Positions 1 to 11,600 of a stretch of DNA of 64,000 nt are shown here, piece by piece. Origin of the DNA: Cymbidium sinense. Lineage: Eukaryota > Streptophyta > Magnoliopsida > Asparagales > Orchidaceae. A program made the translations under genes and the position numbers. The stretch covers positions 64,895,555 to 64,959,554 of the forward strand of contig CM038232.1 of the NCBI GenBank assembly GCA_021442155.1, written 5' to 3'. The notes below the pieces were generated by a model. It was not told the DNA's origin and did no database searches. It saw only the letters and a list, made by a program, of their open reading frames with translations. How positions within the stretch are numbered: position 1 is the stretch's first letter; each line of letters starts with the position of its first letter.

Positions 1-420
1 GATATGGAATATAGGGTATCTTAAGACTTCCATCCTCGCAACCTCACCAATCTCATGACATCTTTATCACTCTCAGTGACATTATTTTATGAATTATGTG
101 AAAAAGGATTAACAATGTGTTAATGATTATTCAAAAATTTTAAATTTTATTTAATATTTTATGATTTTATTTGAATTATTCAAAATTATCTAATTTCTAC
201 ATCAATTAATGAGTCATTAATCATCTTACAAATTGAATAGTACAATTTTATATCAAAATTGAATTCAAATCATATAAAATTAAAACCAAAGACTAGGAAT
301 TGGCAGAGGGTTATCCCATAGAAATTTGAAGTAATTTGAAGTTCATTTTAATTTCATAAAATTCTTTAACTTTGTGGGATTCTTGGGTTTTCCCATTGCA
401 AATAATGCTGTCAAAAATGC
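1..420. other. Unassigned AT-rich DNA
   Basis: AT-rich sequence with stop codons in all frames and no repeat, protein motif or RNA signature that I recognise. It is probably old intergenic or decayed transposon sequence. Confidence 0.4.
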
Positions 421-925
<505 letters not shown>

Positions 926-1740
926 GTAAAGATGGCATTATACAGTTTATTGCGTTGTGGTAGCACAAGGAAGGGCCTTCTTTAGTGAGCAAATCAACAA
1001 CAAAATGACATCTTCTACTTGTTTTGTTGTAGAAAAGAGATTGCATCTGGATTTGATTTTGTAGAACTATTTTTTTTCTTTGATTGATATAAAAAAATGT
1101 CATATATAGTAACATTTTCTCATTTAATAATGCTAATTATAAGGAAATGTTCCTTCCATCAATTGGTTTATTTAACCATTGAAATTTTTTATGCTTCACT
1201 ATTGGGTCCAAGATTTGGTTTTAAACAATTTCCTCTTAAGCTACTCATCAAGCATGTGCCATATTTGATTAGGAATTTTTATTTTAAAAAATCACACTAT
1301 GTGGACAAATAGAGAGAGGACATGAGTATTTTGAATGTTCAATTTTGTTCAACAAAGATTGAAAGTTATTAAATATAAGTTGTATTTACTTATGTAGAAT
1401 AGTAGGTAGGTTGTACTAAAATTTTCTAATTATTAAGAAGTTAAGTTGTGAGGTAAACTTCAGCTTAGTAGAACCTTACCTTGAGTTAACATAGACCAGG
1501 TTGGAGGTAAAACCACCAAAAAAAAACCATCCATATTGCCTCATTTTCTTTTAAGTTAATTTGCATGTTTACTTTAATTTTTTTTTATTTTTCACTTAAA
1601 CTATGCAGCTAGCTTAGTTAATTAATTTTTCTCACAAATCATTAATATTAGTGTGTGCAAGTTTTGAATATCATAATATTCACACACTTCACATCAATTT
1701 TTAATACAACCAACGCTTATAAAAAAAATCCCAAATCTTG
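926..1740. other. Unassigned DNA
   Basis: Short overlapping reading frames on both strands, none with recognisable domains or codon bias. Nothing supported here. Confidence 0.35.
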
Positions 1741-1824
1741 ATCCCCATGCTTAGGTGGCAAATTTACCGAAGTTCATATTTGTTAGAGATATTATATTTA
1801 TGGTCATGAGGTGTGGTATAATCG

Positions 1825-2085
1825 AACATGCTAGGAGTGTCAACGTGTTTAAATCCATAAGGACAAAACTATCCCTATTTATAGCTATTGAAGGTCCATC
1901 CGTATGTGCTAGGAGCATTAATGTGCTTAAATCCATGAGGGGAGATATGTTCCTATGTCTAAGAAGCATCCATCAGTTTAAAGCCACTAGGGATGATGTG
2001 TATTTATTAGCTAGGGATGTTGATGTGCTTAAACCCACAAGAAGAGGTTTGCTCCTATATGTTAGGAGCTCTTCAATTCTATGAA
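1825..2085 (+). repeat. Degenerate minisatellite, about 51-54 bp units
   Basis: Four to five degenerate units begin near 1829, 1911, 1961, 2012 and 2062. Each has the pattern GCTAGGAGYRT-N-TGTGYTTAAA-CCA-N-AGG. The unit length is close to a multiple of three, so one plus-strand frame stays open for about 109 codons and reads as a repeated peptide of the type ARS(I/V)NVLKS-R-(D/G). A protein product is unlikely: the open frame is a by-product of unit length, and no promoter or second exon is evident. I know of no function. Confidence 0.6.
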
Positions 2086-2760
2086 GCATGGAATGTTTAA
2101 TTTGATAGGAATGTTAGCTCACAGTAAATGCCATCTGTCAGCCTACTAGCCAAATCACCTGCAGAAGATGCGTTCTTGTGTGAACATTTTGAGTGTGAAT
2201 AGTAGTATACATAATATGACATTAACTTTTGCAAACTTGGTTTATCATTAAATTTGTCACCTTCGATAAATAACAAAGATGAAATTATTATTGTTATTAT
2301 TATTTATAATAAATTTTTATTTAATTAATTTTCTTATTTTAAAATTTTCTTCAATATTTAAGGTTAATGGGAATTTCACTTAACATTGAAGATTTTAGAA
2401 AATTTTGATAATAGTAAACCCCTCCCATCGATATTCTCAATCAACATAGCTGTCATCGGGGTAAACCTTGTCAACTCTGCTATTTTATTAACAGAGGATC
2501 AGGTCTACAATTTGCATTTAAAAATTTGAATTTATGATATAATGATTATGATTTAAAAATCTAAATAATAGTAATCCCCTTGAAATTCACACTCGCCGCA
2601 GCCATCAGTGGAGAAGTTAATTGATTATATTGAATATATTTGAGAACTTTATACCATCTCAACTCTATTTAGTTCCTAATAGAGAATCAGATCTATAAGT
2701 TAAAATTTGTAGCTGTATTTCATGACTTAGCAACCAAATATCTTTTGTATTTAAAAAAAA

Positions 2761-2819
<59 letters not shown>

Positions 2820-3321
2820 TAAACTCTGATTTTTCAAATTGTTAAATTTTATTTGATATATTTAAAATCTGTGTCGTCAGAGGTGCTAAAAACTGCTTAT
2901 TCATTTAAAATTAATTTAAACAAGTTACAAGATATTACTTTGTCGATTCATATCTTCAGATATTAACATTGTATTGTGATCACAAATAAAGTGTGAGAGC
3001 ACCATTTATTTTCAAGTTTGTGGTTTTAGTTTTAGCAAATTTTGTGATGCTATTGTCTCAATTAAATTTTGTTTTGTTTATCTAATATAATTACTTTGAT
3101 TCTTTAAACTTTGTAACTTGATTTGGGTTATATTCTCTCATATAAGAGTGTGATTAAATTAAATTAAATTAAAATTCTCTTATAATTGAATAGTGATATT
3201 TGCAAGATAAGTTTCAAGGAGTTCTGGTTGGTGAGCTAAGTTGGTGAGCCACGTTAAAATAGCATATGCTGTATCGTAGTTATGTTAACCTCATAAGCTT
3301 TTTTTTGTTGTATTAAAATCT
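2086..3321. other. Unassigned AT-rich DNA with one microsatellite
   Basis: No gene or transposon domain seen. The only clear structure is the TG/TA microsatellite at 2758-2817. Confidence 0.4.
2758..2817. repeat. Compound (TG)n(TA)n microsatellite
   Basis: About 14 TG units run directly into about 15 TA units. Confidence 0.95.
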
Positions 3322-3530
3322 GGGATTTACATATCTAACACTTATACTTCAATTTTTACATATATATAACACCCCAATCATTAATATCACATCAAACAAT
3401 ATTATTATTACTCACTTTTTAAAAGTGAAATGCATTTTTTTAATCATAGAAAAGTATTATATAAGAAAATAACTAACTTTAGGTGTTATATATGTAAACA
3501 CATAAGAATTGTATGGTATGTATGTAAATT
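3322..3530. mobile_element. Small MITE-like palindromic element, copy 1
   Basis: It begins GGGATTTACATA and ends with the complement of AATTTACATACATACCATAC, so the ends are inverted repeats. A second, inner inverted pair, TTTACATATATATAACACC and GGTGTTATATATGTAAA, gives a nested palindrome. The core around ACTCACTTTTTAAAAGTGAAAT is shared with 60835-61075, about 57 kb away. There is no coding capacity. The left terminus is shortened relative to copy 2. The superfamily is not determined. Confidence 0.65.
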
Positions 3531-3689
3531 TTCTTAAAATATTTTGATAATCTTAAATATAAGTTGGTATGTGCCAATAATGTTTAAATAAGTATTGTGC
3601 ATCTCTGAGTATTAATATCTTTAAGTAGTAAAAAAATTTCATGTTATAAAGATACTCAAAAATAGAAGCAAGATTCAGAGGAAGCGTAT

Positions 3690-6600
3690 AGTTCAAACAA
3701 AATGCTGGTATATTATCAAAGAAGATTTGATTAAAGTTATTCTGGACTTTTTCAAGGGAAGTATCCTCACCAAATATTTTTCTAGCACCTCCATTGTTCT
3801 AATCCTGAAAATAGAAAATCCTGAACTTTGGAGCCATTTTAGGCCAATTAGCCTTTGTTCCTTTTTTAATAAGCTTATCTCTAAGATTTTGGCCAAAAGA
3901 TTAAGTATCCTGCTTCCTAAAATTATCTCCCCAACCAAACGATTGTTAAAGGATCTATTTTAATAATGTTCATTAGCTAAGAGATGATTCATGATTTAAA
4001 CACTAAGTTTTGTTGTGGTAACCTACCTTTAAGTTGGACATTTCCAAAGCTTATGATAACATTGGTTGGGCTTTCCTATATAAAATTTTGACTCTATTTG
4101 GATTCTCAAGTCAATTTATTACTTTAATTAATAATGGTATTGAGAACTCTTGGTTTTCCTTACTTATTAATGGTGAAGTCCATGATTTTTTCTCTTCCTC
4201 CCATGGGCTAAGGCAAGGGAATCCCCTTCCTCCGGCTCTTTTCATTATTGTTGTGGAATACCTCTCCAAAAGTCTTGAGCAAATGTTTTGTAAAATGCCT
4301 AATATGTACTACAAAACTAGAGGTGGTTTTCTTATTTCTCACCTCATCTTCACTGATGATTTCATTATATTCTGCAATGGTTCTACTCTCTATATTAAAA
4401 AGTTATATAAATTCCTTACTTTGTTTGGTAGGGAAAGTGGTCAAGATTAACCTTGATAAAGTTGTTTTATCTCTAGTTCATTTCATCATCTAGGATTTAT
4501 GCTATTAAGAACATTTACGCCCTTTGCCCATCAAACCCCAATAAGTATCTGGTAATTTTATATCGAGGAATGAAAAGATCTTCCTTATTTGATGGTGTTA
4601 TTAAGAAAATATATAAGAAAACTTCCTCATGTGAGTTCCATTTACTTTCCTTTGGTGCTAGACTTATCCTGATCAAAAATACTCTTTCCTCTTTGCCTTG
4701 CTATCTTTTGTCCACTTTTGTGTTTACCATTTCTATTATTAAATTTTTTTGAGGTTCTACATCTTCTTCTAAAAAAGTTCATTGGGCTAGTTGGCATAAC
4801 TATTGTGGGACTTTGAATGAAGGTAGTTTAGGTTGTAAATCTTTAGAAGATTTTATTAAATGTTTCTCTTACAAAATGTGGTAGAATCTTAGAAATAACC
4901 ATAGCTACTGATCGCAATTTATGCTTACCAAATACTATAAGGAGAAACACCCCCTCACTTGTACTTACAAACCTGGGGATTCTCCAGTGTGGAGAAGACT
5001 TTGTAATATCAAGTGGCTACTGAGAATCTGATCTCTTGGGGTGTGAACTCGGGATCCTCCTTCTTTTGGCAAGATAATTGGCTGGGATAAGGTTCTATTG
5101 ATTCTTTCCTTAATACTCATTCTACTGAGAGGCATAAGGTTAATCAGTTCATTATTCAAAATACTTGGGGTGTTGATCAATTAATTTCTATTGTCCCATG
5201 TGTGATTGTTAACAAAATCCTTAATATATGTCCACTACCTAATAAATTTGATCAAATCCTCTTTAAAAATTCCTCCTCTGGAGATTTTATTTTTAAGGAT
5301 GTTTGGCATTCTTTCAGACTAAAATCCCAAGAGTCATTAGTTTTCTATAAAATATAGAGTATTTCTATCCCTACCTCCTTCTCAATTTTAACTTGGCGTA
5401 TTCTAAAGCACTACATTCTTGTTGATGCTACCCTCCTCAAAAAAGGTTTCCATCTCCCCTCTAAATGCAAATGTCATTTTCACATTAAAATTATGGATCC
5501 TGTGTTTGTGAATGTCCCTATTACTGTTAAGGTTTGGAGTTGGTATGATAGTATGTTTAATACTCTCTAATTCAATGGATCATTCTTTATCATGCAACTC
5601 CTTGAAACTTGTTTCTCTAATACCTCTAAAGGCCATGTCAAAGTTGTTCTTGCCACTACTCTTCTGAGGTATATTTGGTGGGAAAGGAATGATGCAAAAT
5701 ATCGTGATATCCCTATGAACTTTCATCGCATTATTGCAAGAGTCAAATGTAAATTTAGGTCTCTTTATAACGTTGATCTCCTTACTTCCTCTAATTTCAA
5801 AGGATATAAATATATGGCCTTTAACTTTGGAATTAATCTTCCTTGTTCTGGTATTGAACCTCTAGAGGAAGCCAAATTTTCATGTCATTAAGGTTAACAC
5901 TGATGGTTCAGTTTCTAATGGCTTTTATGGTTGTGGGGATTTTAAGAGATCATAGTGGACAGGTGATCTCTCTTCGCTCCTCTACATCCCTGCTCTATTT
6001 TATTTGCTGAGCTTTATGGTTTGCACTATGGGATTTCTGTTTGCCTCTAGAAAGGATTTCAGAAAATTTGATTTGAAGTTGATGCTCTCCTTCTTCTTGA
6101 AATGTTAAATTCAAAAGCTCATGGCAATGCTGAAATATTTTATTTACTTAGTCATTCGAGGAGACTTCTTGCCAATCTAGACTATTATATTTCTCATATC
6201 TACCAGGAAGGTAACTCATGTGTCGATTGTCTTGCTAATTGGGGAGCAAAGTCCTCCTCATTGAATATGTTCTCCAATGATGATATCCCCTCCCTCTTAA
6301 GGTGGCTTGTGAATCTTGATAAAACTGGATTGCCTTATGTTAGAAGTTATTAGCCATTTATCCCTTTTGTTTTCCGATGGATACTATTGCTAGTGTTTGT
6401 TTTGCGGGTTAGTTATCTATGCTATTAATTCTATTTCCTTCTATGGGTGTTTTGTTTTTATGATGCATTTCCCTACACCTATTTTTTGGATATAATGTAA
6501 TGGTGAATCTTATTGTTGTAACCCCAACTGTTATTTAACTAGCAGTTGCTTTACTATATGCGGGTCTTTCATATCTATTTTTCCCTTATGGTATGGTACT

Positions 6601-7970
6601 GGGCTGCCTATTTTTTTGATCCGCTGGTTGGTGCTTGATCTTCTCCCATTCTGTAGGTATGGTGAGCTATTATGGTTGTTTTCTGAATGTCTTTTTTGTT
6701 GACTGCTGGGTGGTTAACCTTCCTAGTGGAGCCTTATGGTATATGTTAACATCTATTTTTTGCTGATCCTTTTGGCTTGCTATCACTTTACTTGATATGA
6801 AGCCCATTACTATTGTTATTTTCATGAATCTTACCTCCGCTCTATTATGCCCTTACGGCCCACTATTCATTTTCAACTTTCTGGCTTAGTTTTCTTTTTT
6901 TTTTTTTTCTTTTATTTAATATTTGAATGGTTCTTTATTTATTCTTCAGGCTACCTAATGTGGTTGAATTCTTCTTGGCTCTATGGTCTGTTCATTGCCA
7001 TGTGGTCATCCTTATTAATTATGAACTTGATGTATGGAAATATCCACTATTTCACTCTGTATTTATCTCTTTTAAAAATGCAAATAAATTATTGTATCAT
7101 GTTATTAATATGGTGGATGATTCCATCTGTTCTGCTGACCCTGTTGGGATTTTCTCATTATGGGGTGATCTATGGGTTCGATTGTTGTGGGCTGTGCATT
7201 CTGATATTATGTTGCCTCTGCTTGGGTGTCATTTTCTTAAAAAAGAGTTGTGCCATCCCTTTACCATTCTGATTTATGTTGTCTTCTATCCCATGTGTAT
7301 GTGGTTGTGGCTTGCAAGTAACTCTGATTGTGATTCTCTGGGTTTGGGTTTTTTTTCTATTACTTACTTGGGTATTGTTTGGTGTTTATTATCTTAGAAA
7401 GGAGTGGTGTCATCCCTTGTCATTAGGACTTGTGGTGACTTCTCCTCCATTGTGTTTGTGGCTATGTTTTGTATGTGGATTCAAGATCACACGACTTTCA
7501 TCCATTGTTGCCATTCCTAGGTTTGTAGGCTATGATGGTTGGGATGTTTTCACCCATTCCTTGGTGGTAGCACGCCCACATGTACAACCCTTCCTTTGAA
7601 GTTTGATGTTTTCATGTTTACCCAATTTTGGTGACTGAGCCCTCTCTCTATTTAACTATACCTTTACTTTCAACTAGATTGTATCACCTTGATGATGCTA
7701 ACTCTTTCTTTTATTGGTTGCGATTCTGTATTGTTCTTTGTGTTCTTTCTCTCCGGAGGCATAGATTTTCTCATCCTCAAGATTTTATTGATTCCGGCTT
7801 TCTTTAGCTTTATTTGTATTTTTCTTTCTTTTCCATTTTCGCTTGTTTATTATTTTATTATTATTTATTATTATTAAAGCTCTTATATTGAGTTTATCCC
7901 CTTTAAGGATCTTGTAACCATGTAGCAATAAAATTCCACACATGGGGTTTTTTTAAAATCAAAAAAAAAA
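3690..7970 (+). mobile_element. 5'-truncated LINE (L1-type non-LTR retrotransposon)
   Basis: The element keeps the reverse transcriptase, the zinc-binding linker and RNase H, followed by about 1.6 kb of T-rich untranslated tail (6354-7930) and an A-rich 3' end (AAAAAAAAAA near 7960). No ORF1 and no apurinic endonuclease precede the RT, so it looks 5'-truncated, the usual outcome of target-primed integration. The tail sequence GTAACCATGTAGCAATAAAATTCC just before the A-run carries an AATAAA polyadenylation signal. I could not identify a target-site duplication. The A-tail stops about 20 bp from the MULE terminal repeat. Confidence 0.85.
3700..6353 (+). pseudogene. LINE ORF2 remnant: RT, zf-RVT and RNase H
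   Basis: A decayed reverse transcriptase that copied LINE RNA at its target site. Visible in order: the RT entry motif FRPISLCSFFNKLISKILAKR (3840-3900); the palm segment MDISKAYDNIGWAFLYKIL (4034-4090); the HGLRQGNPLPPALF motif (4203-4245); and the catalytic box as FTDDF in place of the usual YADD (4348-4365). After a frameshift near 4450 come a SFFWQDNW-type zinc-binding linker (about 5050) and RYIWWERNDAKY (5665-5700). An RNase H domain starts VNTDGSVSNGFYGCG (5890-5935) and ends near the NSCVDCLANWGAKSS box (6208-6255). There are many stops and at least four frame changes, so it is not functional. The domain order is that of plant L1 elements with a C-terminal RNase H. Confidence 0.88.
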
Positions 7971-7992
7971 ATCAATTATTTGATGATTAGAC

Positions 7993-8100
7993 AATTGTAA
8001 ATTTTAAAGTAGGTGTAATTAAAATATTAAGTACGTAATTAAGCATTGGAAAAAAATTTAAAAATAGGTCCAGTCGCCCATTCAACAGGCGACTGGGCTT
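7993..8100 (+). repeat. MULE left terminal inverted repeat with internal hairpin
   Basis: It matches the reverse complement of 18367-18471 over nearly its whole length, including the shared stretch TAATTAAAATATTAA. Its inner end carries a perfect 9-bp stem, CCAGTCGCC / GGCGACTGG (8070-8096), with a 9-base loop. Confidence 0.85.
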
Positions 8101-8134
8101 AGCTTAAATTTTTTTAAAAAAATTTAGATCCGCA

Positions 8135-8440
8135 GTGATATTTTGCCCATATCGAAGTCATCCAATGTCGGAATCGAGCAAGATTGGTATCATTGGAATT
8201 GTAATGAAATTTCTCATGACTTTTATGTTGACCAAAAACTACGATTGTGGCCGATGCAACAAGAGCCAATGCTTGCAAAAACAATTGTGGACCAAAAAAA
8301 ATTAGACCAGCCGTGGTATTTTTCCCGTATCGGAGTCATCTGGTGTCCAAATCAAACAAGCTTAGTAGCGTTGGAATCATAACAAAATTCTCCATGGCTT
8401 TTATGTTGACCAAAAACTATGATTGTGGCTCGGTACACAG
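8135..8440. repeat. Tandem direct repeat, 177-bp period
   Basis: The block from GATATTTTGCCCATATCG (about 8138) is repeated from GGTATTTTTCCCGTATCG (about 8315). Both blocks run through TTTTATGTTGACCAAAAACT and ATGATTGTGGC-like ends. It lies between the transposase 3' end and the left terminal repeat, so it is a duplication of subterminal, probably non-coding, MULE sequence. Confidence 0.75.
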
Positions 8441-8656
8441 CAACTTTTGTGAATTCTCACAAAATTTGCGGCTCGAAATATACTCTGCGTAGCTGCTAGT
8501 AATGATGTTCTCTGGCCGCTCATCACAATTAGGGATGACATGGAATTCTCCCTGGTGGGTGCTACTATAAAATTGCAAAGTGTAATTGACAAAGGCATAT
8601 TGCATATGACTAAGATGCCGCTGTCCCAAGATAGAAATTACATGAGGATAGGGGAT
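8430..8656 (-). pseudogene. Probable C-terminal (SWIM) remnant of MULE transposase
   Basis: On the minus strand this follows the main transposase once the solo LTR and one ATGGT copy are removed. It reads, in two frames, a degraded SWDSGI then SHMQYAFVNYTLQFY and GEFHVIPNCDE. That order resembles the end of MuDR transposases, where a CxC-KWQ-GIPCSH zinc-binding SWIM motif is followed by VNY-Y and a conserved VIP-D box. The first cysteines are not evident. Position relative to the split gene is the strongest argument; the sequence match alone is weak. Confidence 0.45.
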
Positions 8657-8661
8657 ATGGT

Positions 8662-11600
8662 TGTGGAGCTCTGTATTGGAGGAAAATATGACACCACATA
8701 TAGTTTAGAAATATTTTATTTAGATGAACAAATACGATATTAAGAAATAAACATATTATCTTGAAAGATAAACATATTTTTCTATAATGGATTCGATCAT
8801 TTCAATAAAAGACTCATAAGGCTAATAAGTCTTTCGTGTACCAGAGAATTTTCTCCTGAACTACATGAAAAAATAGAACAGAGTTTATTTTAACCTAGGA
8901 TCATGGTTCCCTATAAAGGCAAGCCTTTATAGTTAATTACATCTTAGGAAGGGTCTCTTCCTAATAATACTCTCGATTAAATAACTAAGTGGTTATTTCT
9001 AAAGACTTCTAAGGTAGCTTTCAAAGGATTGATTTTTGGAAATTCAATTGGAAGAGATCCGAATTAGAGAGAATTATATTAAAGTGTCAAATGGGAGAAA
9101 GTAGGAAATGCCTATTGATATTAGGATACCAGTAAACATTTCATCTATCTTATGATTGGGCTACAAATTTGGGATATAATTTTAGATTTCAAGTTATCAT
9201 TTTTTTTTTTTGAAATCTAGAACTTAGATTCTAGCAGCACAAGATTGCAAAAATGTCTAAGGTTGAAGACTTATTCTTGAAAAGGATACTTTAGAACCTA
9301 GTATGTGTTTGACACATATCGAAATCTATCTCATCACTTGAGGGAACTAACCTATCCCTGACTCTTCTAGACTTACAACTCACCTGGAGGAGGCTGCCAG
9401 CTAACACCACCTAAGCGCATTTTAAATTCATGAAGTCAAGTCATATGAATGAAAGATGGTTGGGATATTGCATTTTTAAGAAAAGAATCTTTGAACCTAG
9501 ACTCACTCCTTGATCCCTAAGATCATGTAAGGTATGAAGATGCATCTAACTAATACATATTTTAAGCTTTTTACAAATTTTGACTTAGGATTCATTTTAG
9601 GCCATAGGTATGCAATTTATGCCTAATGTCATGCAATTAAAATGGTTATGGGCCAAATCAAAAGAAAAACATGTGTTCTTCCATCGTATGCTCTCAAATG
9701 TTAAGCTATTCTATCGAGCAATGATGGAAGCCCTCCCTTAATAAGAGTGAAACAAGATGATTATGCATGATATTAAACATGCAACATTCGCCTAAATATT
9801 TTATTATCTTGGTTTAATGCCTAGCTTTTATATGAGGTTGATATTTATTTTTATGTTTTGATTGATTTAGTTGGGTAAAAATTTAGTTTATCCTATGAGT
9901 CTACATCTAGGCATTCATCATAGAGCAAACTCAACACTGAAAGAAACTTAGGAAAAGCATGTTATTGTTATTGCGCACCCAAAATAAATCATGCCAAATT
10001 AAATTAATAAAAACAGACCAATGAGGTCGGGTACCCCTGTACACCCCGGAAGAAAGAAGAATAGGCAACCGAGTTCTTTCCTTATACAACCCAGCCTAGA
10101 ACTACAAGTTTAGATCTATGGGTCTTCTTTCTAGGAAAGTCTCCTTCTTCAGGGACATCCATCGGGCTCCATAGGGGACCACTGCACCATCTCCTGGTAG
10201 GGTCAGCTCATGCTAATCCTAGACCAAATAGATCCTAACCTAATTCTAAGCTCAAATTTACATTTTAAAACTCAAAAAGAAATCCTAAGCCCTGCAAAAT
10301 AGATGTTAGAAAATACGAACAGCACACAATAGTTATATTTCATAAACATACGGGCTTAGCATTAGCTGCTTGCAAAGCCCACCTGTCTTATGGACTATGT
10401 TAAGGGATTTTTCAACATTTGCAAGCAAACAGTAATTTTATGATTTTTATTTATGACAGCGATCCCATTAACACAATCCCCTGCAAAAAATAGTGTTAAA
10501 CCTAGAAAGAACACCCTACCATCCAATCTAATGAGCAAATAAGCCTAGGCATCCAGTCTAAAGCAATACACCACATAGACATGTGAAGCACAGCACAACA
10601 TAACACAGAAAATTAAAGAAAATCACAAAATGATCTATCCCAGATCTAGAGTTCATGACCTAAATGATCTAGTGTGTGTAAAAGAAGGGATTGTGTGGCA
10701 AGGATTTGCTAGGCTCCTTTAAGTTTAAGTTTCAATTTAAACTTTGAATTTATTTAATTTTTACTTTTAGGTGGTTTCAATTCAAATGGTTTAGTAAGTT
10801 AATTCCCATTTTTATGTTCATTTTATTTGGTTAAAGTAATGTTTAGGTTTTCAAAATGAGAAGCAATGAATTTCATTTTAGGTGAAACTCACTTTATTTC
10901 ACATCCTAAATCCTAATGAAGTTTTCAAAAGTCTAACTAAGATCTTTAAGTATCTTCATTAATCCTTTTGATGTTATTTATGTTTCAATTAATTTTATTT
11001 ATTTTCTTTTCTTCAATTAAGTTTGATTTGATTCATTTAATTTGTTCTTTTGATATGATTCAATTTATTTCATTTAATTTGATTTATTTAAGTTTGTGTT
11101 GACTTTGTTTTATTTAATTTTAATTTATTTGATTTCAATTGTTTAATGAGTTTATAAAGTTAAAGTTGAATTATTCTTAATGTTTCATCAACCTTTGAGT
11201 TCTTTAACTTAAAAGTATTTTATATTTTCCTTTTTTAATGATATTTTATCTCATTTATTTTACTTATGATTTTACTAGCTTGGAATTCAATTAAAGTTTT
11301 AGTTCAAATTATTTCATTTCATTTCTTTAAGTTGCTTCACTTTTGTTTATTTTGATTAGTTCAATTTGTTTTATGTTGGTTTCATTTCATTTAGGTTGGT
11401 TCATTTCTTTTATTTGACTTATATCTTAACTTTACATTAAGTTTAGTTATGTTAGTTTCATTTAATTTGATTTATGTTTACTTGAAAATGTTTAAGTTAA
11501 AGTTTGACTTATGTCTTAACTTCAAGTTTGATTATATTAATTTCATTTAATTTGATTTATGATTGCTTGAAAAATGTTTAAGTTAAAGTTTATGTTTCAT

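Noticed and set aside
6847..7877. Several open frames of 60-156 codons with membrane-like composition
   Set aside because: They lie in the T-rich LINE 3' tail; the hydrophobic look comes from T-rich codons (F, L, V, C) and three frames are open at once.
8143..8743. A plus-strand gene made of overlapping 60-80 codon frames
   Set aside because: They are shadows of the 177-bp MULE repeat, the minus-strand transposase remnant and the start of solo LTR A.
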